64,000 nt of DNA from Petaurus breviceps papuanus (Eukaryota; Chordata; Mammalia; Diprotodontia; Petauridae). Numbering within the stretch: the stretch's first letter is position 1; every line of letters begins with the position of its first letter. The position numbers were made by a program, and so were the translations under genes. Where the stretch lies: assembly GCA_028583685.1 (NCBI GenBank), contig JAMXIF010000058.1:10272401-10336400 (forward strand). The letters are read 5' to 3'. Shown here piece by piece: positions 10,500-21,856 of the stretch. The notes under the pieces are model-generated. The model saw nothing but the letters and a program-made list of their open reading frames with translations, made no database searches and had not been told where the DNA came from.

Positions 10500-11170
10500 A
10501 TTTTATGAGGGCCCCAGAGATAGAATCCCACTAGCATGAAATTCAAGAACTAAGCCACTCAGCGAAGAACACCTAACAGGCAGCTGCCAGCTAGCACAGG
10601 CTTCCATGCTTCCCCATAGCTGAGCAAATAGGCAGCCTCCAGAGGCCTAACCACAAGTGCTCCAGTGTAGCCACTGAGAAACACAGAAACACCCCGACAG
10701 GCTTCAGTACATGCTTGACACCATCACTAGGACCCCAGCTCAGCACCAGGTAAGCTATCAGACCCCTACAGCCTCCAGCAGCACCAGCCAAGCCCCCACC
10801 CCAACCTCTCAGCAAAGCACCAGACATGAGCATCCCCCATAGGCACCAGATAAACAGTCAGAACCTGTAACCACTAGCACAAGAAGCCAGAGGTTTCCAT
10901 TTCCTTCCACGGGGGAACCGAGCTCAAATTTAAAAGAAAGGAAAGAGGCCAACAAAAAAAGCGGGGGAGGAGTGAAGAGCAGAAAACAATTAAAAAAAAG
11001 AATCTGACCAGAGAAAGTTATCATGGTAACAGGGAAGACCAAGAGATAAACTCATAAGAGGACAACAATGTCAAAACACTTATGGGTAAAAACCCAAAGA
11101 AAAAAGGAAGTGGTCTCAAGCCCAGAAAGATCTCATGGAAGAACTCAACTAAGAATACCCCCACATCACA
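10500..11170 (+). mobile_element. L1 5'UTR and ORF1 start fragment
   Basis: GC-richer 5'UTR-like sequence is followed by the region I associate with the start of marsupial L1 ORF1: 'GAGAAAGTTATCATGGTAAC', 'GAGGACAACAATGTCAAAAC', then '...GGAAGAACTCAACTAAG'. There is no ORF2 next to it, so it is a 3'-truncated or rearranged piece. The 5'UTR differs from that of the L1 at 36 kb, which suggests a second subfamily. Confidence 0.55.
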
Positions 11171-11749
11171 ATGAGGTATCAAAGTATGACTTTAGTGAAA
11201 GTATTTAAATACCTCTTCATATTCAGAACCATTTTCTGGTATTCCGTATTCAATGGAAAAAAAATAGAATTGTCTATCACCATTCAAACATTATACCTTC
11301 ATCTGCAGAATTGGAAGACTTTAAAAGTGTTTACCCAACAATAAAGAACTATTTTGTGCCTTTGATCAGTTAAATAATAACTAGCCAATACACAAGTATC
11401 AGTTAAATGAAGTGATAAAATTGACAGAATTGTCAGTGTAGTTGCCCTGAATGGATATAACTTGAGTGGCCCTTTAATTTTTTTTCTTCTCTTAAATCTT
11501 CCTTCCCCCCTAATTCTGTAATCCTGTTGTTGCCTTCCAATGGAAACTGTCCAGAATTTCAGTCCCATTTTTAGTTAAAAGAGTTTAAAAACTGATGACA
11601 ACACTCTAATATAGGTAGAAAAGCCCAACTCATACTGAATATACAAAAGGCACAACCTTACAGTTCCTACTACTGTGTGTCCTGGGTGATGTAGATTCCT
11701 AAAATATCACATTCATCACCCCTAAGCATTTGGCATGAGCTCAAGGCTC

Positions 11750-12010
11750 ATTATCTAATCTTAGCCTTTTGAATTCCTCTTCCTTTAAAGCTCAGCTCAA
11801 GTATCACCTCCTCCATGAAGCCTTCCCTCATGCTTATAGCTAAAATTGGTGACTCCTTCCCCAAAATTTCTTATAGTATTCTCCTCCCCATGTTAGACTC
11901 TTAAGTTTTTTGAAGGCAGGGACTGTGTCGTTCATCTTTGTATCCCCAGTGCTTAACATAGTGCATTGATTTCAAATTAAGTGCTAAATAAATATATATT
12001 TAATTTTATT
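11750..12010 (+). repeat. L2 3' end
   Basis: 'CCTCCTCCATGAAGCCTTCC' followed by 'AGGCAGGGACTGTGTCGTTC' and 'TGTATCCCCAGTGCTTAACA' is a clear L2 C-terminus and 3' UTR, ending in an AT-rich tail. Confidence 0.8.
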
Positions 12011-12139
12011 ATTTGAACTTGAAATTTGAAATTTAATTATTTGAATTCTAACCAGGTCAAGTACTATTATTTGAGGCTATACACTAGGATACAGATGTGG
12101 TCTCATTATAAAGCAGTCTTCTTTGTAGTGATCTTTCTT

Positions 12140-13210
12140 TTCTCTCTAAACTTTCTATTTTGGTAATTTCACCAACTCCCAGGGTTCAACTATTATCTAT
12201 GCAGAAGACTCCCAGATTGCTATATCGAGTCCTAGTCTCTCTCATGAGCTCCAGCTGCACATCAACAATGATCATACATTTCAAACTGATGTCCCACAGG
12301 CATCTTGAACTCAAAATCCAGAGCTCAGTATTCCACTTTACCCATTCCATCCCTCTTTTAAACTTTCCTTATTACTCCCCAAAGCACCACCAACTATCTT
12401 TTTTTTTTTTTTTTGCTTTTTGGTGGGCAGCTGAGGTTAAGTGACTTGCCCAAGGTCACACTGCTAGTTTTTGCTTTAAGTGTCTGAGGTCATATTTTAA
12501 TTCAGGTCCTCCTGATTCCAGGGCTGGTGCTCTATTCACTGTGCCACCTAGCCGCCCCTTAACACCACCAACTTTCTAGTCACTCAGGTTCGCAACCTTG
12601 GTGTTATCCTCAACCCCTTACTCTCATTTATCCCACATATCCAGTTAATTGCCAAATCTTGTTTCCTTCTCCATAACATTCCATATATAAATCTGTTTCT
12701 CTCAACTCACACAAGTCACCTCATCACTTCTTCATTGGAGGGCTATAGTAATCTCTTTTTTTGGTCACTCTGGCTCAAGCTTTTCCCCCATTGCTGGTGC
12801 AGTGATTTTCCTAAAGCATGATTCTGATCACATCATCCATCTCCCCAATAGTCTCCAGAATTCCCTAATCTTCAAGAATCAAATGCAAACTGCTCTGTTT
12901 TATAAGTAAGGCTCTCAAATAGCTTGATCCCTTCCTATTTTTCCAACCTTCTTATACTACCCCCTCCACACTCTGCGTTCCAACTGCACTGTCTATGGAC
13001 CATCCCACTCACAAGACACTCCCTGTGCTTACTCTGGGTCTTTGTATTCACTGTACAATGCCTCAACTGCACTCCCTTCTCACCTCCATTTCTTGAAATG
13101 TCTTTCTTTCTTCCAACACTCAGCTCATGTACTACTCTCTTCATGAAGTATTTCTTGGTCCCCTCTCACCCCACCCCCAAGTTGCTATGAGTGCAATCCC
13201 TTTAAAAACT
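12140..13210 (+). mobile_element. L2 ORF2 C-terminal region (split by a SINE)
   Basis: The reading matches the L2 order: ADDSQIA-like block (12195-12220), 'SHRHLELKIQ' (12285-12320), 'LGVILN' (12595-12620), the 'SDHIIHLPN' block (12825-12850), and the 'HVLLSS*SIS' end (13125-13160). It is broken by a minus-strand SINE at 12396-12557. The overlapping short open frames are remnants of this element. Confidence 0.75.
12396..12557 (-). repeat. WSINE/WALLSI-type tRNA-derived SINE
   Basis: The oligo(dT) at about 12398-12414 is the tail, and the head is 'GGGGCGGCTAGGTGGCACAG' read on the minus strand near 12557. It is flanked by an imperfect duplication, CACCACCAACTATC / CACCACCAACTTTC. Confidence 0.85.
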
Positions 13211-13800
13211 ACCTTATTGGAAGTTGAGGGGATGCCCATCAATTGGGGAATGGCTGAACACAATTTAGTATATGAATGTAATGGAATACTATTGTTTTAT
13301 AACAAATGATGAGCAGGTGAATTTCAAAAAACCTGGAAAGACTTACATAAACTGATGCTGAGTGAAGTGAGCAGAACCAGGCAAATATTGTACACAGTAA
13401 CATCAACATTGTGCAACTGATCAATTATGATAGACTCTGCTTCAAAGCAATACAATGAAGACAATTCCAAAAGAGTTGTACTATCCATGTCCAGAGAAGG
13501 AAATATGGAATCTGAATGCAGATCGAAGCATACTATTTTCACTTTTTTACTGTTTTTTCTTTCTCATGGTTTTTCCCTTTTGTTCTGATTCTTCTTTCAC
13601 AACATGAATAATGTGGAAGTATGTTTAATGTGATTGTACATGTATAACCTATATCACATGGCTTGCTTTCTTGGGAAGGGGTGAGGAAACAGACGGAGGG
13701 AGAAGAATTTGGAACTCAAAATCTTATAAAAATGAATTTTGAAAACTATCTTTCATGTAATTAGAAAAATAAAATACTATTAAGAGAATAATAAAAAGAC
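13211..13800 (+). mobile_element. L1 3' end (ORF2 C-terminus and 3' UTR)
   Basis: Begins in the conserved ORF2 end, MPINWGMAEHNLVYECNGILLFYNK (peptide piece INWGMAEHNLVYE), then the '...CTGATGCTGAGTGAAGTGAG' block and the marsupial L1 3' UTR, ending with 'CTCAAAATCTTATAAAAATG' and an A-rich tail. Strongly 5'-truncated. Confidence 0.85.
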
Positions 13801-13829
13801 AATTAAAAAACAAAATTAAAATGACATTT

Positions 13830-14000
13830 ACTTGTATGTGTTCTGTGCATACTGGTAGGTGTACAGTACACATTTTCTTCCCCATTCAAATGTACGCTTC
13901 TTGAGAAGAACTATTTCATTCTTGACTTTGTATAATTCAAACATAATTCCTCAAACATAGTCAGCAGTTAATAAATGCTTGTTAATTAAATGATTGATCT
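13830..14000 (+). repeat. L2 3' end fragment
   Basis: 'TACGCTTCTTGAGAAGAACT' and 'AGTTAATAAATGCTTGTTAA' follow the L2 3' UTR order. Confidence 0.6.
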
Positions 14001-14487
14001 TTCCAAGTCTATCTGAGAATGAACAAAGGTTCAAGGAGCCCAAGAATGGAAAAAGACCTTTAAAAGTCATTTAAAACAACGCTTATCTATTAAGCAACAA
14101 ATGTTAGTGTCAAAAATTGTGTTAGAAGACACCTTCTACAATCTCCTATATAATATTCTCCACAATCCAGCCTCTATGTCAGTGTTTCTAGCCATAAAGA
14201 ATTCTTTAATTGGGATGACAGCATATTCAATTTTCAAACAGCTCCAATTGCTTGGAAGCCCATCCTTAAGCATTCAAGCAGAAATCTGCCTCCCTGAAAT
14301 TTCCCATCTATTGACCATACTGTTATCCTCTATAGTTCTGTCCTTGGTCCACACAGACAATTCTTAATTCCTTATCCACCTAGACCTTCATATAATTGAA
14401 AACATGTCCCACTTGAGTTTTCTCAACATCATAGCAAAAATAAAAAGGCAGTAAGATGAGCTAGGCTCTTGGTCTCTGGACCATATC

Positions 14488-14998
14488 TGTTATGGAATTA
14501 GGAAAACATTATGGTAATGGGATTTGAAGATTTTCCATACCCTTTGAACTTGCTGACATAGCAGGAAGAGGTGGGGCAGGAAGGAGCCGGAGCTGAGTAG
14601 GAGCTGGACTGGAGCCAGCACAGTGACTGAAAGTGGCAGTGGCAGTGGCAGCGCAAAATCCTTTTTTTTTTTAACCAACCAGAATTTCAGGTAAGGACTC
14701 CTGCTGAGGACTTCCAGGGATGGGAACTGTGAGGGGCCAGAGCTGCTGGGAGCAAGCTACGTGAAGGCCGAGCAGTTATCATAAGTGAAGAGAAGAGGAT
14801 CTTTGCCTGAGGTAGCCTGTTCTGTTTTGAAGACTTGGGAATGTGGGTGTTTACTGCATTAGCTACATGGGCCAATTCCTTGGCTACTGTGATGGCTTTG
14901 ACTTTCTGGTTTGGGGACTCATTTTTCTGGTATTTGAATAAATGTCCTATCTATGTCCCCTATGTAGGGAGCCTGTTACATTTTGTGATTAATAACCA
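14488..14998 (+). mobile_element. Probable solo LTR (fossil)
   Basis: TG...CA ends (TGTTATGG at 14488, AATAACCA ending 14998), a short inverted terminal similarity (TGTTAT/ATAACCA), a 4-bp flank repeat TATC on both sides (14484-14487 and 14999-15002), and an AATAAA signal at about 14937, some 60 bp before the end. Together these fit a plus-strand solo LTR with 4-bp duplications, as in gammaretrovirus-like (class I) elements. No internal retroviral part is seen. A 4-bp match is weak evidence by itself. Confidence 0.5.
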
Positions 14999-15094
14999 TA
15001 TCAGCATATTTATAGTTACCATAGGCATTGTGAATACTGCATTGTTGATACAGAAATTTAACAATAATTGGTTTTTAGGCAATTAGAAATAAAT

Positions 15095-15260
15095 CTCTTT
15101 CCCCTTCCCAGGTTTCTTGTGGGTTTCATCTTCCTCCATTAGATTATAAACTGCTTGAGGGAAGGGATTATCTTTTTCATTCTTTAACCCCAACACTTAT
15201 CACAGGCTGTGGCACTTAGTAGGTACTTAGCAAATATTTGTTGTGTTAATTATTAAGTTG
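15095..15260 (+). repeat. L2 3' end fragment
   Basis: 'TTAGATTATAAACTGCTTGA', 'GGGAAGGGATTATCTTTTTC' and 'TAGTAGGTACTTAGCAAATA' match the L2 3' UTR. Confidence 0.7.
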
Positions 15261-15480
15261 AATGTCATTCCTGAAGCCATAAAATGTTTATAATATTTAT
15301 AACAAATACATAACAGATTTTCAAAATGACAACCACTGTTAGACAAAAAAATTCTACATGCCACAAACTTTAAGGAAAACATCAGCTGTTTTGGGTTTTT
15401 TTTACGCTTCATCTGAACTTTTGAGAAATTGAAAATTCCAGGTATCTTCTGATTTGTATTCTAATATGAGAGGTAACTGT

Positions 15481-15791
15481 AGGGGCGGCCAGGTAGCACA
15501 GCGAGTAAGTGCACCGGCTCCAGTGTTGAGAAGACCTGGAGATCGAATCCCGGGCTCAGACACTTAGCACCCACCCAGAAACACCTGGCCATGTAACCTT
15601 GAGCAAGTTACTTAACCTCTATTGCTTAGGGGCAGCCAGGTGGCTCAGCGAGTAAGAGCACCGGCTCCAGTGTCGGGATGACCTGGATCAAATCCAGGCT
15701 CAGATACTCAGCACCACACCCAGAAATAACTGGCCATGTAACCTTGAGCAAGTTACTTAACCCTGGTTGCTTTAAAAAAAAAAGAGAGAGA
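15481..15791 (+). repeat. Dimeric tRNA-derived SINE, copy 1
   Basis: Two related monomers run head to tail. The left one (15482-15629) starts GGGGCGGCCAGGTAGCACAG and has 'CACCCAGAAACACCTGG'. The right one (15630-15775) starts GGGGCAGCCAGGTGGCTCAG and has 'CACCCAGAAATAACTGG'. They join at TTGCTTA and end in an A-rich tail. The unit is flanked by GAGAGGTAACTGT (15468-15480 and 15792-15804), so the dimer moved as one unit. Confidence 0.9.
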
Positions 15792-16314
15792 GAGAGGTAA
15801 CTGTTACTTGAGGAAACAGGAAAAGTGTATCTAATGAGTTTACTGTGGGTTATTTATTATTTTTAACCAGACTACTTTACTATAAATCATATATTGTGAT
15901 GCTCTAAGCAATTTCTTTTGCAAGGAGGAGCATGAGGGAAATAATGGGCTATCTTTTCTATGTGAATGCTATACCATCAAAAAGGCATGTTTTAATTTAT
16001 TTTTTCCAGTAATGACTCTGGATTTCTATTTATTTATCCATATTCTTACCTTGTCTACCTGTTTGATATTAGGGTATACTATGTAGCTGTGTAAAAGACT
16101 GAAATAGACTGTCCTACAAAAAACTAAGCTTGAAATTTTAGGGTGGCCAATAAACGCATTAGTAGGGTCATCTATAAACTACTTACCTATGACTATTACC
16201 TGACAAAACTGGCAATTTTGCTTATGGTAAAAATAAGAACAAATTTCATTAGCAAAGTAGCAGAATAGATAGCTATTCTGGACTTAGCAAAAACTAATGC
16301 AAACCCAAAATTTC

Positions 16315-16445
16315 TCCATTGTGTACATATACAGATAGATATATATACATATAGATATATATGATATAGATATAGATGGAGACAAGATCTGATTTATATG
16401 TGTATATATCTATACATTATATATACATATCAAAGTTGTTAGATA
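16315..16445. repeat. AT-rich (ATAGATAT)n microsatellite
   Basis: Runs of ATAGATATATA-type units, imperfect. Confidence 0.8.
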
Positions 16446-17079
16446 TGTATGTGTTTATTTAATTTCCAGGAAGATCATATGAAACACACAAGAAGGAGAA
16501 AGATTTCATCTCATTATGGAATCCATACCTAGTCACTAGATATCCCATAAGTGTGTCCCAAAGGCATGCTGTAGTCAGTGGATGGACGGATGGGTTGCTG
16601 TATCACCAAGGCAATATTCACAGCACCAACAGCAACTATGAAAATGCTGGCATAGTTCTGAATCACAAAATATAAAAGACTCTCCACATATAAGACAGAA
16701 GCAAAACATTTATTCAGTTACCAGAAAGCCAAATTCCAACACCAGAAAACTAAATGCATTATAGCAACAAAAAAATTAATATACATTATCACTGTAGGGA
16801 ACAACACCATCCCAAAGCTTTTCCCCTGTTTGGGCCTTCCCACAAACAAACACTCACAATCCTAGCTGTGTTCTCTCTCTCCCTCTGCTCTAACTGCTCT
16901 GACTCATTTCCTGCTTCACCCCTTCCTGCTCTACCTGTTCAGCAAACTCCTCCCACCACAGGCTCCATGTGATTACATTCAGCCTATTAAGGTGCAGGGA
17001 GGATTTTCAAATTACCATTATAGGTGCTCAGGAGGACTAACACCTCCAGTGTGAGGCCTTGTTGGGCCCTTTTCAGGGC

Positions 17080-17570
17080 TGCTCATTCACCTTTAGTGTC
17101 CATATATCACCCAACTCTCACCTGTGGCTGCAAGAAGCTGTAGCATGCCCAGCAGCCATACCCTGGTAAAACTGTCTTGGCACACAGGCTAACCTAGGTT
17201 GAGGGTAACTTACAGGCCTCAAACCAAGGGATGTCTACCCAAAACATATGAAGACTTCCCTCATCAAAATGGAAAGATGAGAACAGTTTGCTCCAGTGGC
17301 CAGGAAGGTGACTGAAGCAAGCACTGTGGAGCACTTGGAGCTTGGTCAGATGTAACTTTAGGAAGATGTCAAGGTCATCCACTGCATACTGGACCATTGA
17401 TGGTCATCCTGACTTTTGTCTTGCTTTTAGACTTTAATGACTCAGGAAGAAAGAGTAAGGCTAAAGACTTTTTACAACTTTGTCTCACTTAAATCCAATT
17501 CACATGCAAGTCAAGACATCACCCCATGATGTCATTGGTCCTCTTCAAAAACAAAAGACAAACAATAAGT
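17080..17570 (+). repeat. RTE-associated marsupial repeat
   Basis: 'GATGTCAAGGTCATCCACTG' and the 3' end 'TGATGTCATTGGTCCTCTTC' followed by A-rich CAAACAATAA match, from memory, a common marsupial repeat with an RTE-type tail. Family assignment is tentative. Confidence 0.5.
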
Positions 17571-17790
17571 GAGTAAATAGAGAGTTTGTTCTGGGACCAA
17601 AAACCTGTGTTCAAGTCCCACCTCCGACACATATTGGCTGTCTGATCCTGGTCGATTCACTTCAGCTCTCAATGCGCTAGGCACCACTCTCAGACTACAA
17701 GTGGCAGAGAAGACACTAAAACTTCTCTTGATAGAGTTGCCTTATCTAGATGTTCCCCATATCAGTGAAATCATGTGTCCCTTTCCTTAT
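17571..17790 (+). repeat. MIR/core-SINE
   Basis: 'TTCAAGTCCCACCTCCGACA' is the tRNA-derived B-box region, followed by a diverged core ending near 'GAAATCATGTGTCCC'. Confidence 0.55.
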
Positions 17791-18130
17791 CAATTTAGAT
17801 ACATGTATTAGATCTGTCTCCATTGTAGAAAACTTACCCCAATATTTAGGTATAAATATACAGTAATCATGGTACATTTAAATAATATTAAGCAAATTTG
17901 TTACATGGCAGTATAAGAAGGTTACTCTGATAATCAGCATTCTGATTATAAAGATTCTCCCAAGAGCCTTCTGATTATAAATCTCCTAACTTAAATAATT
18001 TTTTTCTCATTGAAACAGAAGGATCACAAATATTTTGAAAAGGAAAAGGATAAAGTGAGTACAGGTAAACAGTAATTTTTTTAAGTCAAATCAACAAGCA
18101 TTTATTAAGTTACTACTATGTGTCAGGAAG

Positions 18131-18536
18131 GTAAGTCATCACATTGGATAGAGTGCCTGGCTTGGAATCAGAAGACTTGAGGGGGCGGCCAGGTAGCACA
18201 ACGAGTAAGAGCACCAGTCCCAGTGTCGGGATGACCTGGGGATTGAATCCAGGCTCAGACACTTAGTACCCACTCAGAAACACCTGGCCGTGTAAGCTTG
18301 AGCAAGTTACTTAACCCCAATTGCTTTAAAAAAAAAAAAAGAAGAAGAAGACCTAAGTTCAAATATGGCCTCAGACACTAACTATGTGACCCTAGGCAAG
18401 CCATTTAACCCTTTCTACCACAGTTTCCCCATCTGTAAGATGATTTGGAGAAAGAAATGGCAGAGGACTCCAGTATCTTTGACAAGAAAACCCAGACAGG
18501 GTCACAGTCTGGCACAACTGAACAAAACAACAAAAT
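18131..18536 (+). repeat. Mar-type SINE with RTE-like tail, interrupted
   Basis: tRNA-derived head (18131-18180), then after the inner SINE the core 'CAAATATGGCCTCAGACACT' and the tail 'CAGAGGACTCCAGTATCTTT ... CACAACTGAACAAAACAAC'. That tail is the RTE-like 3' end seen in marsupial Mar SINEs. Confidence 0.75.
18183..18345 (+). repeat. Monomeric SINE (left-monomer type)
   Basis: Starts GGGGCGGCCAGGTAGCACAA, ends 'CCCCAATTGCTTTAAAA' plus A-tail, and sits inside the Mar-type SINE, flanked by copies of GAAGAC(T/C)T. Confidence 0.85.
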
Positions 18537-18760
18537 ATCAGGCATTGTGCTAAGCACTGGAAAAGTAAAGAAACAAAAAAAAGGCAGCCCCTACTTTCCA
18601 GGAGCCCACAGGCAACATGCAACCAACTATATACAAACAAGTTACATATATGATAAATAAATATAATAAAATCAATAGAGGGAAGGCACTAGAAATAAGA
18701 GCAATTAGGAAAGGCTTCTAACTTCTAACTTCACATAGTGCTTCTAAGAGGTAGCCCTAT

Positions 18761-19615
18761 GAGATTTGAAAGAATCCAAAAAAATTTCCAACAGTACTCT
18801 CTCTAAAAAGCATATGTGTTAAGGAAGAGAGAGGAGACAGATCTGTCTACATAACTTCAAAGCAGACAGGTTAAAAAGGTTTTCACAGGGAGGAAAAAAA
18901 CCTATCTTTGCAAAATTTCCAAATTCCAAATGAGATCATAAACAGCCTCAAAAGTATAGAATGTTTTAGGTAAACTAGACATTAAGGGGACCAAAAAGTC
19001 TTTGAGGAACATCTTTTTAAGGACCTCTACAATTTATAGAAAAGTCCATCTAGCATAAGAAAAAAAGAGGGGGGGGCAGGAATTGGGCATGGGAGGGTGA
19101 TAAAGAAGTAAAGATGAGAAGATGTCAAAAAAATCTAAAGAAATCATTTTCCTGAATCTTTTCTGAGGAGATTATTATGGAGATTCCCACTTCCATATCC
19201 CCTGAAATAAGTAGGTTAGAGAGACTAGGCTAAACATAGAACTTCAGGATGCTCTAAAACAAATTACTAAAAATAAATAGAAAAAAAATACACCAGTAAT
19301 AGATGTCACCCAATCAAGAGTTTTAAAGGAATTCAAAGAGAAAAATTAAGGAACTATTGGCCAAAACCTGCAACCTGTCACAAAAAGCAAGTGTGAAGTT
19401 GAACTGGTAGTTTTGAAAATGAGACCCTTGTTCAAAAGAAAGGCTTCTAATGGGACCTGGGGAATTTACAGACTAGTGACTCACATTTCTATAACAAATA
19501 AACTATTGAAGTTTATGATGAAGGATGAAATCATAAAACAAAATAAAAAGAGTCTGTTAGGGGAAAAGTAATAGAGTCTACACAGGAAAATCATTCCTGG
19601 TATCCTTAGGAATTA
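18761..19615. other. No recognised feature
   Basis: AT-rich DNA. Some wording near 19330-19560 hints at a decayed LINE, too weak to call. Confidence 0.35.
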
Positions 19616-19624
19616 TTTGAGAAG

Positions 19625-19765
19625 GTGGGAGAGGTAGCACTACATAGTGAATAGAGTGCTGGGCTTATAATCAGGAAGACCTGTTTTTAAATCTCACCTC
19701 TGACATAAACTGTATGTATGACAATATGACAATAGCTAAATCACTTAGATTTGCTGTGGAATCAG
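19625..19765 (+). repeat. MIR-type SINE, decayed
   Basis: 'TAGTGAATAGAGTGCTGGGC' and 'ATCAGGAAGACCTG' followed by a diverged core. Confidence 0.6.
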
Positions 19766-19904
19766 AGAAATTGTTTTGTTACAAGTAGGAAAGGATTTGG
19801 CATAGGGAACAAGGGGTAGGGAAAAATTGGCCACTCCTCTAAATGAAGGAATGTAAATAGAAAGGTTCTAGTCTTAAAACAGGCCTTATTTAGCATGGGA
19901 AAGG

Positions 19905-20165
19905 AAAGGGGAACAGGCATTACATAATATCCATTGTGTGCCAGGACCTGTGCTAAGAGCTTTACAGATGTTGTCTCCTTTGATTCTCACAAGAACCCTG
20001 GGAGGTAGATACTGTTATTATATCCATTTTAGTTAAGGAAACTGAGGTAAATAGAGGTTGACTTGCCTAAGATCACATAGCTATTAAGTGTCTGAAGTCA
20101 AATTTTTAACTTGGGTCTTTCTGACTCCAGGCCCAGCACACACCCACTATGTCACCAGCTGCCAC
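19905..20165 (-). repeat. MIR, near full length
   Basis: Antisense MIR: 'CCATTGTGTGCCAGGACCTG', 'CAAGAACCCTGGGAGGTAGA', 'AAGGAAACTGAGG', 'CTGACTCCAGGCCCAGCAC'. Confidence 0.8.
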
Positions 20166-20389
20166 AAAGAAGTTTATACATGGAAATCATCTCATATGAC
20201 CTCTTCAGGAAAGGTTGGCAGATTTAGGGTAGTTAAGTGATTTGTACAAGGTCACAATCTAGTTAGTAATTGAGCATAGACTCGAATTTAGGTTTCTTGA
20301 TTCCCAATTTGTGGTCTTCTTACCACAAATAACTTTGGGAATGATCTAGAAGATGATGGAGTGTTTAGTGAAACTTCCTAAGTTTGTCC

Positions 20390-20880
20390 CATGTGACAGG
20401 GAGGGCAAATTAATGGACTGGATGGACTGGAGGAAAAATCATTAAAAAAGCCAAGTTATTTTTAATGTGAACACATACAAGGTAATACACTTATGTATAA
20501 ATGATCTAGACTAAAATTAAATGAATGAATCTCAGCTATTGAGTAAAACCCAGAAGAGGCAAGGTAGTATTGTCAATGTAGAGAGCTCTTGCAGATGTAG
20601 CTCCAATATACTGTGTAGTCAAAAAGGTCAACAAAATGTTGGGTATCATCATCAAACAAGGATATCCCATTCTTATGATTCAACTATGTCTGGAATACTT
20701 GGTACAGTTTTGCTTAGCACAGCTCAAGATACATGTAAGGAAACTTGAGAAAATTCAAAAAGCAACTAAAATGACCCAAGTAATGAGAGGGCTATTGTAT
20801 GAGACAAACTTGGCCTGTAAAGCAAGATCTGAGCAAGATGTGATCAACATCCTTGAAATTTTGTGAATGGCATAGGTGGA
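20390..20880 (+). mobile_element. CR1/L3-type LINE ORF2 tail
   Basis: Decayed C-terminal CR1 ORF2: a NVGYHHQTR / 'MLGIIIKQGYPILM' block followed by 'RKLEKIQKATKMTQVMRGLL', which corresponds to the conserved LEKVQRRATKMIKGL segment. Several frame breaks. Confidence 0.6.
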
Positions 20881-20989
20881 GTGAACACAGTCACCTGAAC
20901 CAGATCCTAACATAACAGGATTGGGAGAAGAACATGGGGTGAGAATTCGTACACTTAAAACTTAAACAAGACAAGTTTACAGAATCACT

Positions 20990-21650
20990 GAATCCCCATA
21001 CCTGAATCCCCTCTACAGCACACTGATAAGGCTCATCCAACCTTACTGTAAAGGTATCTAGTAAGACAGAGCCTGCTACCTCATGAAGCAACTCATCCAA
21101 CTTTGGGATTGCTATAAATTGTTAGGGAGTTCTTCCTTATATCACTCTAAAATCTTCTCTCTGTGACTGCTTTTTCTGCACTCCAGAGCCATGTAAAACC
21201 AGTCTAATTACTCTACCATATGAAAGCCCTTCATATGGTGGAAGACAAGTCCCCTCTATGTCTTTTCTTTACCAGACTAACTAATCCATTTCTTTGACCA
21301 ATCTCCATATGATCTCAAGATCTTTTAACATGCTGGTAACCCTCCCTTCCTAAAATGTGATAGCCATAACTGAACATAGTTTATCCAGATGTGATCGGAG
21401 TAGGGCAGTGTATAGTGACAGTATCAGTTCCCTAATCCTGGACACTATGTACCTAAATGCAGCTTTGGATAAGATTAGCTTTTGGCTGTCCTATCACACT
21501 GTATTCAACTAATTTTGAGTTTGCAGTCCACTAACATTCCTAGATCTTTTTCAGATTTCAGCCATCTCTCCACTATCTTGTACTTGTGAAATTGACTTTT
21601 TTAAGCAAAGTGTAAGATCTTACATTCACTTATCTTCCTATTGTTTAGGA
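20990..21650 (-). mobile_element. CR1/L3-type LINE, minus strand
   Basis: Antisense CR1 landmarks in order: 'ATGATCTCAAGATCTTTTAA' region, 'TCCAGATGTGATCGGAGTAG', 'CTAATCCTGGACACTATG', 'CACTAACATTCCTAGATCTT' and 'ATCTTGTACTTGTGAAATTG'. Oriented tail to tail with the CR1 just to its left. Confidence 0.7.
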
Positions 21651-21676
21651 CAAATAAAAGGAAGAATGACTTCATA

Positions 21677-21841
21677 GGGGCGGCTAGGTGGCGCATTGAG
21701 TAAAGCACCGGCCCTGGAGTCAGGAGGACCTGAGTTTGGTTCCGGCCTCAGACACTTAACACCCACACAAAAAACTAGCTGTGTAACCTCGGGCAAGTTA
21801 CTTAACCCCAATTGCCCCCCAAAAGGCAAAAAAAAAAAAAA
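21677..21841 (+). repeat. WSINE/WALLSI-type SINE
   Basis: Starts GGGGCGGCTAGGTGGCGCAT, has the B-box region 'GAGTTTGGTTCCGGCCTCAG', ends 'CCCAATTGCCCCCCAAAAGG' plus A-tail. Duplication AAGAATGACTTCATA at 21662-21676 and 21842-21856. Confidence 0.92.
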
Positions 21842-21856
21842 AAGAATGACTTCATA

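Larger units (their letters stand above)
18085..18760 (-). repeat. L2 3' part, minus strand, interrupted
   Basis: Left piece 18085-18130 ('AAGCATTTATTAAGTTACTA') and right piece 18537-18760 ('AGGCATTGTGCTAAGCACTG ... AAGGCACTAGAAATAAGAG') are adjacent parts of an antisense L2. A SINE has been inserted between them. Confidence 0.7.
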
